From assembly GCF_963082655.1 (NCBI RefSeq), contig NC_081553.1, forward strand, positions 185,750,752 through 185,814,751: a stretch of 64,000 nucleotides of DNA. The letters are read 5' to 3'. Origin of the DNA: Stomoxys calcitrans. Lineage: Eukaryota; Arthropoda; Insecta; Diptera; Muscidae. The translations under genes and the position numbers were made by a program. This document shows positions 45,367-56,624 of this stretch, piece by piece (the first letter of the stretch is position 1; each line of letters opens with the position of its first letter). The notes beneath the pieces were generated by a model, which was not told where the DNA came from, did no database searches, and saw only the letters and a program-made list of their open reading frames with translations.

Positions 45367-45810
45367 AATGCTAACAAGTGGGTGACAGAGGGTGGAGGAG
45401 GGGCAAGCTCCTCCTGCTGTAATTAAGCGAAGCAGTCAGCGTGAAAAAACCATGCAAACAGATAGCCCAGCACCAAAACACACCAAAAGTGCCTTCAATT
45501 TCTATTCTATGGCCCAGCTTAGAAAAAATTACAATGATGATCATGATCAACGCCAAAGTTGACAGCGTAGCGATGTTGCCCCAACTGCGAAAATGACGCC
45601 TCGCTTCAATATATGCCAATAAGCCAAATTCAAGCCAAAGTAAGCAGTCAGTCCCCATTTAGCTTTGCAACCAAACGGTAATCGAAATCGGTACAAATTC
45701 AATAGAAAAACAGAACGGCAACGAAAATATTTTCCAAAAAAAAATTGGATTTTAATTTTTAATCCCTACCTACGGACAAAGTACATTAAAAAGTAATTAC
45801 GACTACTCTA
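45367..45810. other. Upstream region of the SOD-like gene
   Basis: It should contain the promoter and 5' UTR. A minus-strand hydrophobic open frame at 45371-45658 is probably chance. Confidence 0.35.
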
Positions 45811-48800
45811 ATGGCTCGCTGTCATTCGCATTCGAATTTTCCAATCACATTGATTGTTGTTGTTGTGTCTGTGTTTTGCTATAACTTTAACGGTTTTGTA
45901 ACGGGACAAAGCATTTTGGATCGCTTTCGACCCAATTCCAATGCCAATATCTCAACGCCAGATGAGCAAGTGAAAATCATTTCCGGTACGAAAGTGAAAC
46001 GTTTCGAGCGCTTAACGGTACCCCTCGGTGGTGGCAATTATAATTTGGTGCACCAGCACCCATCGTATTTGGGTTTGGCCTATGTACGTACGCCCATAGT
46101 ATATTTTCCTAAATTAAGGGAATATTTTGTAACACATTGGCCCCTCTATTATCCAGCGAGGGTAAGGCTGACCAAGGCATCATCTATCCATTAAACAAAT
46201 AAAACAAAAATGAAAACTTTAGGCAAATTTCGCAATTTCTCTAAAAAAAGATTGAGAATGAATTGGTCATGGTGATGGGTTAAGAATACGAAATATTCAG
46301 TAAAATCAAATCAGGACATGTAAAGCAGATCGAAAGGACAAAACATCTTGATGATGAAAAGGATTTAATTAATAAAATTTTGAAAAAAAGTCGATGGTGT
46401 TACCAAGCATTTCGATATTGTGTACGAAATAAGAGCAGAAAGTATCATACATCGCACATTCTAAGCCAAAAGAGAGAGAGAGAGTTTTTATACCCAACAC
46501 CATAGGATGGGGGTATACTAATCTAGTCATTCTGTTTGTAACACCTCGAAATATTGATCTAGGACCCCATAAAGTATTGGGTTGCCCAAAAAGTAATTGC
46601 GGATTTTTCATATAGTCGGCGCTGACAAACTTTTTCACAGCTTGTGACTCTGTAATTGCATTCTTTCTTCTGTCAGTTATCAGCTGTTACTTTTAGCTTG
46701 CTTTAGAAAAAAAAGTGTAAAAAGTATATTTGATTAAAGTTCATTCTAAGTTTTATTAAAAATGCATTTACTTTCTTTTAAAAAATCCGCAATTACTTTT
46801 TGGGCGACCCAATATATACATTCTTGATCGTCTCGACGTTCTGAGTCGAACTAGCCATGTCCGTCCGTCTATCGAAATCATGATAGCGGTCGAACGCATA
46901 AAGCTAGCCGCTTGAATTTTTGCACAGATACTTTATATTGATGTAGGTCGTTGGGGATTGACATTGAGCCATATCGGTTCAGATTTGGATATAGCTACTA
47001 TATAAACCGATCTCCCGATATGACTTCTTGAGACCCTGAAAGCCGCAATTTTTGTCCGAATTGGCTGAAATTTTGCACATAGTGTTCTGTTATGACTTCC
47101 AATAACTGTGACAAGTACGGTTCAAATCGGTCAAGAACCTGATATAGCTCCCGATACAAACCGATCTCCCGATTTGACTTCTTGAGCCCCTGAACACCTT
47201 AATTTTCATTCGATTTGGGTGAAATTTTGCATATCGTGTTCTATTATGACTTCCAACAATTGTGCCAAGTATGGTCCAAATCGGTCTATAACCTGATATA
47301 GCTCCCATACAAACCGATCTCCCGATTTGACTTCTTGAGCCCCTGGATGCCTCAATTTTCATGCGATTTTGCTGAAATTTTGCACATAGTGTACTTTATG
47401 TTGATGTAGGTCGTTGGGGATTGCAGTTGGGCCATATCGGTTCAAATTTGGATATAGCTCCCATATAAACCGATCTCCCGATCTGACTTCTTGAGACCCT
47501 GGATCCGCAATTTTTGTCCGATTTGGCTGAAATTTTGCACACAGTGTTCTGTTATGACTTCCAACAACTGTGCCAAGTACGGTCCGAATCGGTCAAGAAC
47601 CTGATATAGCTCCCATATAAACCCATTCCCCGATTTGACTTCTTGAGCCACTGGATGCCTAAATTTTCATGCGATTTGGCTGAAATTTTGCACATAGTGT
47701 TCTGTTAGGACTTCCAACAACTGTGCCAAGTACGGTCCAAATGGGTCTAAAACCTGATATAGCTCCCATACAAACCGATCTCCCGATTTGACTTCTTGAG
47801 ACCCTGGAATCCTCAATTTTCATGCGATTTGGCTGAAATTTTGCACATAGTGTTCTGTTATGACTTCAAACAACTGTGCCAAGTACGGTCCGAATCGGTG
47901 TATAACCTGATATAGCTACCATACAAACCGATCTCCCGATTTGACTTCTTGTGCCCCTAGAGGCCTCAACTTTCATCCAAATTAGCTGAAATTTTACACA
48001 TAGTAATCCGTTATGACTTCCAACAACTGTGCCAAGTACGGTCCAAATCGGTCTATAACCTGATATAGCTCCCATACAAACCGATCTCCCGATTTTACTT
48101 CTTGAGCCCCTAGCAGCCTAAATTTGCATCCAATTTAGCTGAAATTTTGCACATAGTGTTCTGTTATGACTTCAAACAACTGTGCCAAGTACGTTCCGAA
48201 TCGGTCTATAACCTGAACTAGCTCCCATACAAACCGATCTCCCGATTTGACTTCTTGAGCCCCTAGAAGCCTAAATTTTCATTTAATTTAGCTGAAGTTT
48301 TGCACATAGTGCTCTGTTATGACTATAAGCAATCGTGTTAAATACGGTTCAAATCGGTCTATAACCAGATATAGATCCCATATTTTAGCAGAATCCAAGA
48401 TTCGGCCCGGCTGTACTTATCACGCTTTTACCTGTTTGAGTATAATGTTTTCCCTTTAAAAACAAGGAAGATACTTCTCCCACATCAATAGGTTAGGTTA
48501 GGTTTAAGTGGCAGTCTGCCATCAGACTCACTAAGACGTTTTCATCCATTGTGATACCACAGGAACAAGAGAAGGAAGATGTCTTCTAGTTCCTACCGTT
48601 GAACCATCCAGATCGCTTTAAAAAGCCCAGTAACTTACGAATGTTCACATCCGCTAAATCAGACAGGTTCTCAAAGAAATGAGAACCTAAAGTGGTACTC
48701 CTTCTAACTACTAGTACGGGACACACACACAGAAGGTGTTTTATAGTCTCTTCTTCCTCGATGTCCCTACCGCTTTTGCAAAAGTCGTTGCTGGCAACCT

Positions 48801-51800
48801 TCAGTCTGTCAGCATGTTTTCCGATTAGACAGTGACCTGTCATGACGGACACAATGATTGAAACGTCTGTTCTAGCCAATGGCAGCAAAGTAGTAGACCT
48901 CTTCAAGTCTAGATGAGGCCACATAGTTTTGGAATGCTCACAGCCCCCTCTTTGTGACCATCTATCATTCTTTGCCCTTCGGGCCTGGTCCTAAAAACTT
49001 AGCTTACATGTCGCTAGAGGCATACCCACAGATATCAGTGTCCCTGGAGAATGTAAGTCTGGCAAGCTCGTCTGCTTTAGAATTCCCTGGGATATCTCTG
49101 TGGCCCGGCACCCAGAACAGGTGAATTTTGAACTGTTCAGCCATCCGTTGAGAGATCTGCGACAGTTGAGGGCGGTTTTTGTGTTCAGAAATACGTTCTC
49201 CAGAGATTTAATGGCTGTCTGGGATATCTCTGTGGGCCGGCATCCAGAACAGGTGAATTTTGAACTGTTCAGACATCTCGTTGAGAGATCTGCGACGGTT
49301 TTTGTGTTCAGAAATACGTTCTCCAGGGATTTAATGGCTGCCTGTCTGTCTGAGAAGATATGTATGCCAATCTTCGTAATGACATTATATCTTAGCCATT
49401 CCACCACTTCCTTTCCATTGCAAGGATCTCTGCAGTGGTCGGGAAACCTCTTCGATATGACCAGTTCTAGATCTTTAGAGTACACCCCAAAGCCCACCTG
49501 GTCGTTTAGTTTGGAACCATCCTTTTACAAGTCTATGTAACTTCTGTTACCAGGGATATTGTAGTTTCAATCGGTTCTATCAGGAATAGTGGTACAGTAA
49601 TTTTTATCAAAAATCGGCTCAGGTAGGGTGTAATACACACTGCCTGGAACATCGAATATTGTATCAAGTATAACACAGTGTCCGTGGCCGCCACATGACC
49701 AATGAGAAAGCTCCCTTAACCTCACGGCAGTGGTCGCTGCAATTTGGGTAGCCACAATGTCCAGAGCCATAAGATGTAGCATTAAATTCAGTGCATCAGA
49801 TGGTGTCGTCCTCAGTACGGCTGTGATGCACAAACAATCCATCCTTTGGATCCGGTTAAGTATTGTGCAGTAGGGGGATTTTTGAAGCGCCGTCTACCAG
49901 ACCACAACACCATATAGCATAATAGGTCTGACAACGGCAGTATATACCCAATGCATGACACGCGATTTAAGCCCCCAAACTATTGCCAATGGCTCTTTTG
50001 CAGGTGTATAGGGCAAGAGTTTCCTTTCTTGCCCTTTCCAAAATATCGGATTTGAAGTTCAGTTTCCAGTCCAGCAAAACACCCAGGTATTTTGCGCTTT
50101 TTGTAAATGGAACATTCTCTCCACCCAAGGAGACAGGTTCCACTGTAGGCATATTGTATCTCCTGCTGAAAAGAACTACTTCTGTCTTGCACGGATTTAT
50201 ACCCAGACCACTTTCGGTAGCCCACTATGCTGTTGCACGTAGAGCTTCCTGAAGTATATCTCTTAGAGTGCTGAGAAACTTTCCCCTAACCGCAATTGAC
50301 ACTTCATCAGCATACGCGACCACTTTTACACATTTTTCTTCCAGAGACAATAATATATTTTTAATGGTTATATTCCAAAGTAGAGAAGACAGTACACCTC
50401 GATGAGTTGTTCTTCTGCTGACTCATCTTTTTAGATCAACAGATCCCAAGCCTGCCGTAATGCATCTTTTAGTAAGTAAGTTATTAATAAACTTTCTTAC
50501 GGTAGAGTTGATGCCTAGAAACTCCAACTCCTTCATGATTGACATCGGTTTTACATTATTGAAAGCACCTTCAATGCCAAAAAATGCTACCATTGCATAT
50601 TCCTTGAACGCGAGATAACCCTCTACGTAGCCGACTAGGTCGTGAAGGGCTGTTTCAGTGGACTTGCATGCTGCTGCCGAGACATCCGATCTCCGGAGAT
50701 CTTTGCCCTAAGATATGTTTCTATCAACCTCTCAAAAGTCTTCAGCTTGAAGGATGACAGACCTATCTTTCGCTTTCGTATGGTACGGTTTTCCTTCTTT
50801 TAGAATGAAAATTAACTTTGTGTCCCTCCATCCCACAGGTATATATGACATGCTGATACAGGCAGTTTATATCTCCCTAAGCCTAGAAGCAAGTCTGTCT
50901 GAGACAGCTTGTAATTCAACCGTTAATACATCATCAGGGCCCTGCAACTTGAAGGATTCGAAACTTATCATCGCCCAAAGGATTTTCGGCTCAGACACAA
51001 TTTCCCCGATAACCTCCGACGAATGCATACCCGTGACAACCCCTTCTAGAGCCACGTTGTTCGCTGGAGAGTTTCCCGAGAAATGTGTGTCAACGAGTAG
51101 TTCTAGTGTTTCCTCACTAGACATTGTCCATCCAGTATCTGACTTCTGAATATATCCCACCGTAATAGGTATCGAGGATAGGATCTTTCTTAGCCTAGAA
51201 GCCTCAGATGTATCATCCACGGAGATGCAGAATTCCGCCAAGGATTTGTTCTGAGCCTTTCTCAGCTCGCCCTTATATTTTCTTACCTCAGCTTTATAGA
51301 CGTCTCAATCGTGTGGTGCCCTTGTGGCTTTCGATCTGTAGAGTTTATACCACCACCGCAGCTGTTGGGTCTTTAGAGTCCCTTCTAAGCCTACTGCCAG
51401 GCTCTAAATCTACCTCTCCACTGGAAATAGACACAAATCATCAACCGCCAAACGAATAACACTATCGTAGCTTTTCTTCAATGACTTAAAATTTTTTCCA
51501 AGAATACCTACCTATTACAGAAAATTTCTGAGCAGCGTAATAACAAAACGTCCGCTCCGCTCAAACAAAAATTTTAAGAATTCTTGTTCTTATTCTAAGG
51601 TTTGGTATTCTGCTTTCGGAAAAGCCGCGAAAATATTAATTGTTTCACGAGCGCAATTTGAAGAACGAATAAAACGTGTTAAGTTCGGCCGGGTAGATTC
51701 TTGGGTACCCACCACCATGGATTCCGCTAAAAATGTACCCTTAACCGAGTTTGGATTTGAATTATTTTGGTTTATGTAACCGTATTGACCGATTCGGATA

Positions 51801-53906
51801 AAACTTGACATGGATGTTGTAATAGGGTTTTGGGCCAAATCAGGGGAAAATTTACGCTTCTAAGGGCTGAAGAAGTCAAATCCGGGGATCGTTTATATGA
51901 GGGCTATATCTGTTTGTCGACCGATTCGAACCATACTTGGCATGGAAGTTGGAAGTCATAACTCAAGTCTTTGTTGCAAATTTCAGCCCTATCGGATGAT
52001 AATTGAGGCTTCCAAGGACTAAAGAAGTCAAATCCGTGGATCAGTTTATATGGAGGCTATGTCGTAACACAAGTCTTTGTTTCAAATTTCAGCCAAATCG
52101 GATGAAAATTGAGACTTCTAAGGATTTAAGAAGTCAAATACGGCGATCAGTTTATATGGGGCCTATATCAGTTTATAACCGAATCGGATCACACTTGACA
52201 TGGATGTTGAAATTCATAACACAAGTCTTTGTTCCAAATTTCAGCCAAATCGGATGAAAATTGGTTTCTAGGGGCTCAAGAAGTCAAATCCGGGGATCGG
52301 TTAATATGGGGGCTATATCCAAATCTGAACCGATATGGCCCATTTGCAATTCCCAATGACATACATCAATAAGAAGTATCTGTGCAAAATTTCAAGCGGT
52401 TAGCTTTGCGCGTTCGACCGCTATCGTGATTTCACCGATAGCGGACAGACGGACGGACATGATTAGATAGACTCGGAATGACTAGATTAGTATACACCAA
52501 TCCTTTGGTGGTGGGTATAATAATGTCGACAATAGTTTCAAGTGTTGCTACTATAATATATTTTTTGCCATTTTCCTCAGTATTAGCAGAGTACTTCTTT
52601 TCCGCCCATTTTTAGCCAACGTTTCGCCAACATTTTTTTATATGGAGTTTGACAGCGTTCCGCTCAAGAAACTGAGCAGAATACCCTGGTTAAAATAGAA
52701 TAATACCCTGAACCGTATATTTGAAAAATTTTCTTTTAACTCAGACAAGACCAAGGTGGTCTCACGCGAACAGCTGATAACAGCCGATCCGCTTGATGAC
52801 AAGATGGCGGATTGCACCATATGATTTGTGGTTGTTGTATAAATAAGACCACCTTTAATTGTTTCGCCATGCTTTCTAGCAAGGAGTTTTCTATTCGTTT
52901 CTAAGGGTTGGTATTCGGTTCTGCGTTCGGAATTGTCGCTGAATTTTTTAATTGTTTCACGAGCAAAATTTTACAGTTATCAAATGTTTTTCTTGTTTTC
53001 TTACCAAAAGACATTATTTTCTCTGCACTTATTTTCAAAATCAATAAAATAACAAAAAGAAAAAAATATGACGGCAATGGTAGCCATAATGGTTTCAAGG
53101 GTTGCCAATATAATTTTTTGCCATTTTCCCACTATAAGCTGAGTACTACTTTTTCAACGATATTTCTCTAACGTTTCGCGATATTTTTTTTATATTGAGT
53201 TTAACAGCATTCCGCGTGAAAAGTTGAACTGAATACCCTGCTTAATTGAAATCGTTTTCTTGTAGTTTTAATCTAATTGGCTTGCAGCACTATCATCAAA
53301 CACGTTCCATACATTTACATAAGATTCATTTTCTGTCTTCCTGCCACAGGTTGCACCGCATTGGCAGGCGGGAGCAAAATTGACCGGGGAAGGTATCGAT
53401 GGTTTGATGACCTTTCAACAACTGCCCTATAACAATGATGTAAAGGTTACCCTTAATGCCACGGGAATACCAGCCGGCAAGCACGCTCTGCACATACACA
53501 CCTATGGAGATCTTACGGAAGGTTGCACTTCAACTGGTGGACAATTTGCCAATAATTTTGTAAGCTTAATGCTATCGCTTTTACCTTATGGGATAATAAA
53601 GTTTTCTCTTTCCAGTTGGGCAATATCGATGTCAAAGAGAATGGCGAAGTTTCAGTGGTCTTCATTAGCATCTATTTGACTTTGTTTGGTTATAATGGCA
53701 TCATTGGACGTTCCATTGTGATTCATGAGAGACCGATCGATTTGAACAGTGCCTTAAATGCTGAGGTATTTTCATCGCCAGCTATACATGCTATACCCGA
53801 TGCCCAGGCTTATCAGAATGAAGAGAATTCCGTGGGTGCCGGTATAGCCTGTGGAATAATCAGTATTATGAAAGTCCCTGCACAAATACCTACTATAAAT
53901 AAATAA
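45811..53906 (+). CDS. Secreted Cu/Zn-superoxide-dismutase-like pseudoenzyme
   Basis: Three exons: 45811-46161 (117 codons), 53350-53559 (70) and 53616-53906 (96 plus stop), all phase 0, giving 283 aa. Exon 1 encodes a signal peptide (about 1-33) and ~85 residues with no domain I recognise. Exons 2-3 encode the SOD beta-barrel: HALHIHTYGD keeps the first two Cu ligands, EGC and IACG keep the disulphide cysteines, and GRSIVIHE keeps the fourth Cu ligand. The bridging His reads Gln (GGQF), the zinc loop with two His and an Asp is deleted at the exon 2/3 border, and the active-site Arg near the C-terminus is Gly (GAGIACG). Dismutase activity is therefore unlikely. It resembles Drosophila Rsod-type relatives, but orthology is unproven. 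Intron 1 is 7.2 kb of repeats; the pairing of exon 1 with exons 2-3 rests on frame and distance. Confidence 0.8.
46490..48430 (-). repeat. Family A variant, inverted, about nine units
   Basis: The right terminus comes first ('ataggatgggggtatacta'), followed by units with 'gatctcccgatttgacttc', 'gagcccctggatgcc', 'ttttgcacatagtgttctg' and 'ggtctataacctgatatag', ending in the left box 'ttcggcccggctgtac'. A MITE interrupts its terminal part. Confidence 0.85.
46575..46814. mobile_element. Mariner-type MITE, copy 3
   Basis: The element at 46577-46812 has TA on both sides, with termini ttgggttgcccaaaaag and ctttttgggcgacccaa. Orientation is opposite to copies 1 and 2. Excising it restores 'ccccataaagta' + 'tacattcttgatcg' of the host element. 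Confidence 0.92.
48480..51465 (-). mobile_element. RNase H-bearing LINE in SOD-like intron 1, degenerate
   Basis: The minus strand reads RT N-part (LQGPDDVLTVELQAVSD near 50900), RT C-part (TKSAKYLGVLLDWKLNF near 50100), RNase H (IHIFSDRQAAIKSLENV near 49350) and a Cys-His tail (SGRDIEEEETIKHLLCVCPV near 48750). The 3' end at about 48490 has 'taggttaggttaggtt' on the plus strand, i.e. a TAACC tail. It holds an internal 132-bp duplication and several stops. Confidence 0.85.
49089..49350 (-). repeat. 132-bp tandem duplication in LINE RNase H region
   Basis: The segment starting 'gggatatctctgtgg' at 49089 recurs at 49221 with small changes, repeating the coding motif for AIKSLENVFLNTKT. Confidence 0.9.
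51588..51667 (+). repeat. Family E repeat, left half, split by a family A variant
   Basis: 'ggtttggtattctgctttcg' and 'aattgtttcacgagcgcaa' match 52907-52970. The right half resumes after 52522. Confidence 0.6.
51668..52521 (+). repeat. Family A variant element
   Basis: The left terminus ('gtgttaagttcggccggg', 'acccaccaccatgg'), about four units with 'aagaagtcaaatccg', and the right terminus 'cctttggtggtgggtataa' near 52501-52520 are present. Confidence 0.8.
52522..53245 (+). repeat. Family E repeat: right half of copy 1 and a whole copy 2
   Basis: 'ttttttgccattttcc', 'gagtactactttttc', 'aacgtttcgc' and 'tttaacagcattccgc' recur near 52560-52690 and 53100-53240. Copy 2 (about 52905-53245) carries no insertion. 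Confidence 0.6.
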
Positions 53907-54240
53907 AACATAATTTTATTCAACACCAAACACACCAATGTACCAAATGCACCAAAACATACATACATACATTAATATTTTTTTAAATACATTTTTTAGA
54001 AAACTATGTGGAACAATTTTTATTTTTAATAATGAGGCTCCTGTGTGAAGTTTTGAAGTTCGATTGACGTCGTACTATCTACACTTGTTTAACTCCCTCG
54101 ACTCTACTTTAACACTTCACCCTTTATAATTTTAATTGGAATAACGTATGGCTTGTTAACTTGTAAACCTTTACCTTGTCGTTCTTGGATATTAGTATTC
54201 ATATCCTTGCCTTTTGAGATTATTTAAGCGTATATGCTAA
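53907..54240. other. 3' flank of the SOD-like gene
   Basis: AATAAA overlaps and follows the stop codon (about 53903-53909). Nothing else recognised. Confidence 0.4.
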
Positions 54241-54440
54241 TCCTATGATTATGACATACACAGCATGCATATGTAGCATGCTGTGTATGTGGCGGTCCGA
54301 TGGGGTGTAGATAACCTTCCTACATGCCGAAATATTCCACTAGGACCTGATGATGTAAATTGCGAAAAGCTTTTTATTATTTGTCTGACCCTCATTTCCG
54401 TTACGATGAACTCTGGATAGACCCAAAGATAGTCCAAAGG
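54241..54440 (-). pseudogene. LINE reverse transcriptase fragment
   Basis: The minus strand reads MRVRQIIKSFSQFTSSGPSG near 54400-54345, a degraded form of the RT block that reads KSSGPDGIFPALLQ at 31.5 kb. A perfect short inverted repeat 'catacacagcatgc' / 'gcatgctgtgtatg' lies at 54255-54291. Confidence 0.6.
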
Positions 54441-54680
54441 TCACAGTGCTTCGTCTAGACCTTGAAAATGACGACATTATAACTACCACATGTCAACGCT
54501 TCCTAAGAAATCAATCAATTGTACAAAACATCTTTACTTGTAAAGAGCCCATTACGAATGAGACATAAAACGAGAAGCAAGTACCGTTACTATTCGAACA
54601 TGATAAAACACATTTGTGTGTGTTTATAGTGTATAGCTATCATCGCTTTGTCAAGGAGGAAATATAAGATTAAAAAACTA

Positions 54681-55160
54681 ATGCAGACTTTAATAAAATC
54701 CCTAAAATCCTGTGGCTACCAAGGAGCCTGTGAAAGTGAAAGAATTCTCAAATGGGCCATACGATGTGGGGCATGTTCAACATACTACAATGAACTGATC
54801 TCATGGTTGGAGGCACATTTGAACTGCATAACCTGTAGTGACCAAGTTCGATTGAATATTAACAATATGATAGATATTTTATGCACATCGGTGCTAATGA
54901 TACCACATTATGGCTCGGAATTGGCCAGAAACCCTAAAGAATATCGCTTACAAACGATTAAAGTGTTAACACAACAATTGGAGTTGTCAAGAAAACCCAT
55001 GGACTGTAGACGCTTTGACAACGAAGGCCCGTTCAAGGATTGTGATGGTGCACCGAAAAACATGAGTGTTGGTGGTCGTGGACTCCAGCTGTACATAACT
55101 CTGAATACAGAAAAACGTTCTAGTTATGGTGATTGGAATGAACGTCGGGTTCGTTACTAA
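54681..55160 (+). CDS. Short FAM98-like paralogue
   Basis: An open frame of 159 aa from the first ATG (54681). Residues 4-50 align without gaps to residues 8-54 of the FAM98 gene at 56625-58013, about 16 of 47 identical by eye, including YQG.C, the spaced L..A...G..S....E...WL motif. A weaker match continues through RLQ (about 105-130). It thus holds only the N-terminal CH-like domain region of FAM98 plus a divergent tail with no RGG repeats (ends DWNERRVRY). FAM98 is a subunit of the RTCB tRNA ligase complex, through its N-terminal part. The frame is intact and has an AATAAA at about 55257, so it may be an expressed, fast-evolving duplicate. An upstream exon cannot be excluded. Confidence 0.65.
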   Translation: MQTLIKSLKSCGYQGACESERILKWAIRCGACSTYYNELISWLEAHLNCITCSDQVRLNINNMIDILCTSVLMIPHYGSELARNPKEYRLQTIKVLTQQLELSRKPMDCRRFDNEGPFKDCDGAPKNMSVGGRGLQLYITLNTEKRSSYGDWNERRVRY

Positions 55161-55279
55161 ACACTATTAGTTGTTACCAATTTAGTTAATAAGGCCTTCA
55201 TATTTTGTACATACATTAATGTTGCAATTTTCCATTAGGTACAAACATAAATGAAATAATAAAACTGTTGAACTTACCA

Positions 55280-56450
55280 TACCCTATTGCCGTTTTTAGT
55301 GGAATGACTTACAAACCACAAATGTATTTGTGCATGCCCAACACATTGAAATTCTCCAACAAGGCTCGGGAGGAGTCTTAGCTATTGGTAACAGAATGGA
55401 TATCGGTATATACAATTCTTCCTTGCTCAAGTACTTTCCAGGCTTCAGTATCGTGAACACTGCCCAGTTTTCAGACATCCGGAACTGTAAGAGCGCTCAG
55501 CGGCAGGTTGTGATTGTTTTAGCCACATATTTGCATATGGAGGTCCTCGTCAATCTCCTATAGGCGAGCATGCTCCTTCCCGCCGCGGGAACGTAATAGC
55601 CATTTGTTAGCCCCAAAAGCTCTCCTTGTCCTATCGAGCATCATTGTCACTCAGTATTTAAGCAAGAGCCGGTGCAGCCCAGCCTTTCCCTAAGACCCTC
55701 CACTCGATGCCGCTGATTGCAAATGCAATTGCAGCTGCAGAGTGTTCCACTACCCGCAACATATGGACACTCGTAGCTCTCAGCTGAGCTCATGATAACA
55801 ATAAACACCATACAGATCGGAACTCAATGTTTCAGCCCGTGTGATGCTCATAGTCATCCTGCGTAGGGCTGAGAAACAGGTTGAGCAGCTCGTCAGGTAC
55901 TCGACTTCAGGTTCTTCTTCATCAGTATGGAAATTGGTTTACTTGGTGCTGAGTATGACAGTCGTAACTTCAACTAAGATTAATTGTGAAGGTTGCTCAT
56001 CAGCCCGGGACCACGTATATGACGTATAGCTCCCCTCCTGGTCCTATCGCACTCGCAATAGCTAATAAATTCACGATTGGATAACCTGAAGCTTCTTTTA
56101 GGACATCGCCAAAAGCGCCTGTAGTCCTATATTTCATTCTGCTAAAGTTTGAGAGCGACTAGACAGTAGACCACATCTTACCAATGCCCAAATACAGTGC
56201 TTCGAGTATTCTAGCCTTAAATTCCGAACAATTTTGAGATTTTCAGATTCAGTTGCCCCATTTCTAAGATCAGTATCATTGGATCTACGTGCGCCTGAGA
56301 TTACAGCTGTCTGCGATATGAAATTGAGCCTAAGTGGGGATATACGGCTGGCTGCTGTGTTAATGTTATCTCTGAATTTCTTGCCAGCATAAACTACATC
56401 TTAAGGAACTGATTGTTAAATGAAGCCGCTACTTCTGATTCGTCATGATC
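55280..56450 (-). pseudogene. Degenerate LINE sequence
   Basis: The minus strand at 55478-55296 reads VFTILKPGKYLSKEELYIPI, a decayed RT motif similar to the one at 31.2 kb. The rest to about 56450 has broken frames with similar base composition and no gene; its LINE nature is an inference. Confidence 0.5.
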
Positions 56451-56624
56451 TGTAAGGACGAAGAATCCTAAATTAGTTTTCAATAAAACAAATAACTTTC
56501 AAGAATTATTTTCTATTGCAATTTTGTTAAGTTTTATTTAATGCATAAATTCTTCATCATTATCATTTCAGTTTACGCGAAATTCCGTATCGAGATTATG
56601 TATCATTTCAAATGCATTCGTTAA

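Noticed and set aside
45371..45658. Hydrophobic 95-codon minus-strand frame upstream of the SOD-like gene
   Set aside because: No signal, start context or homologue; sits in the promoter region.
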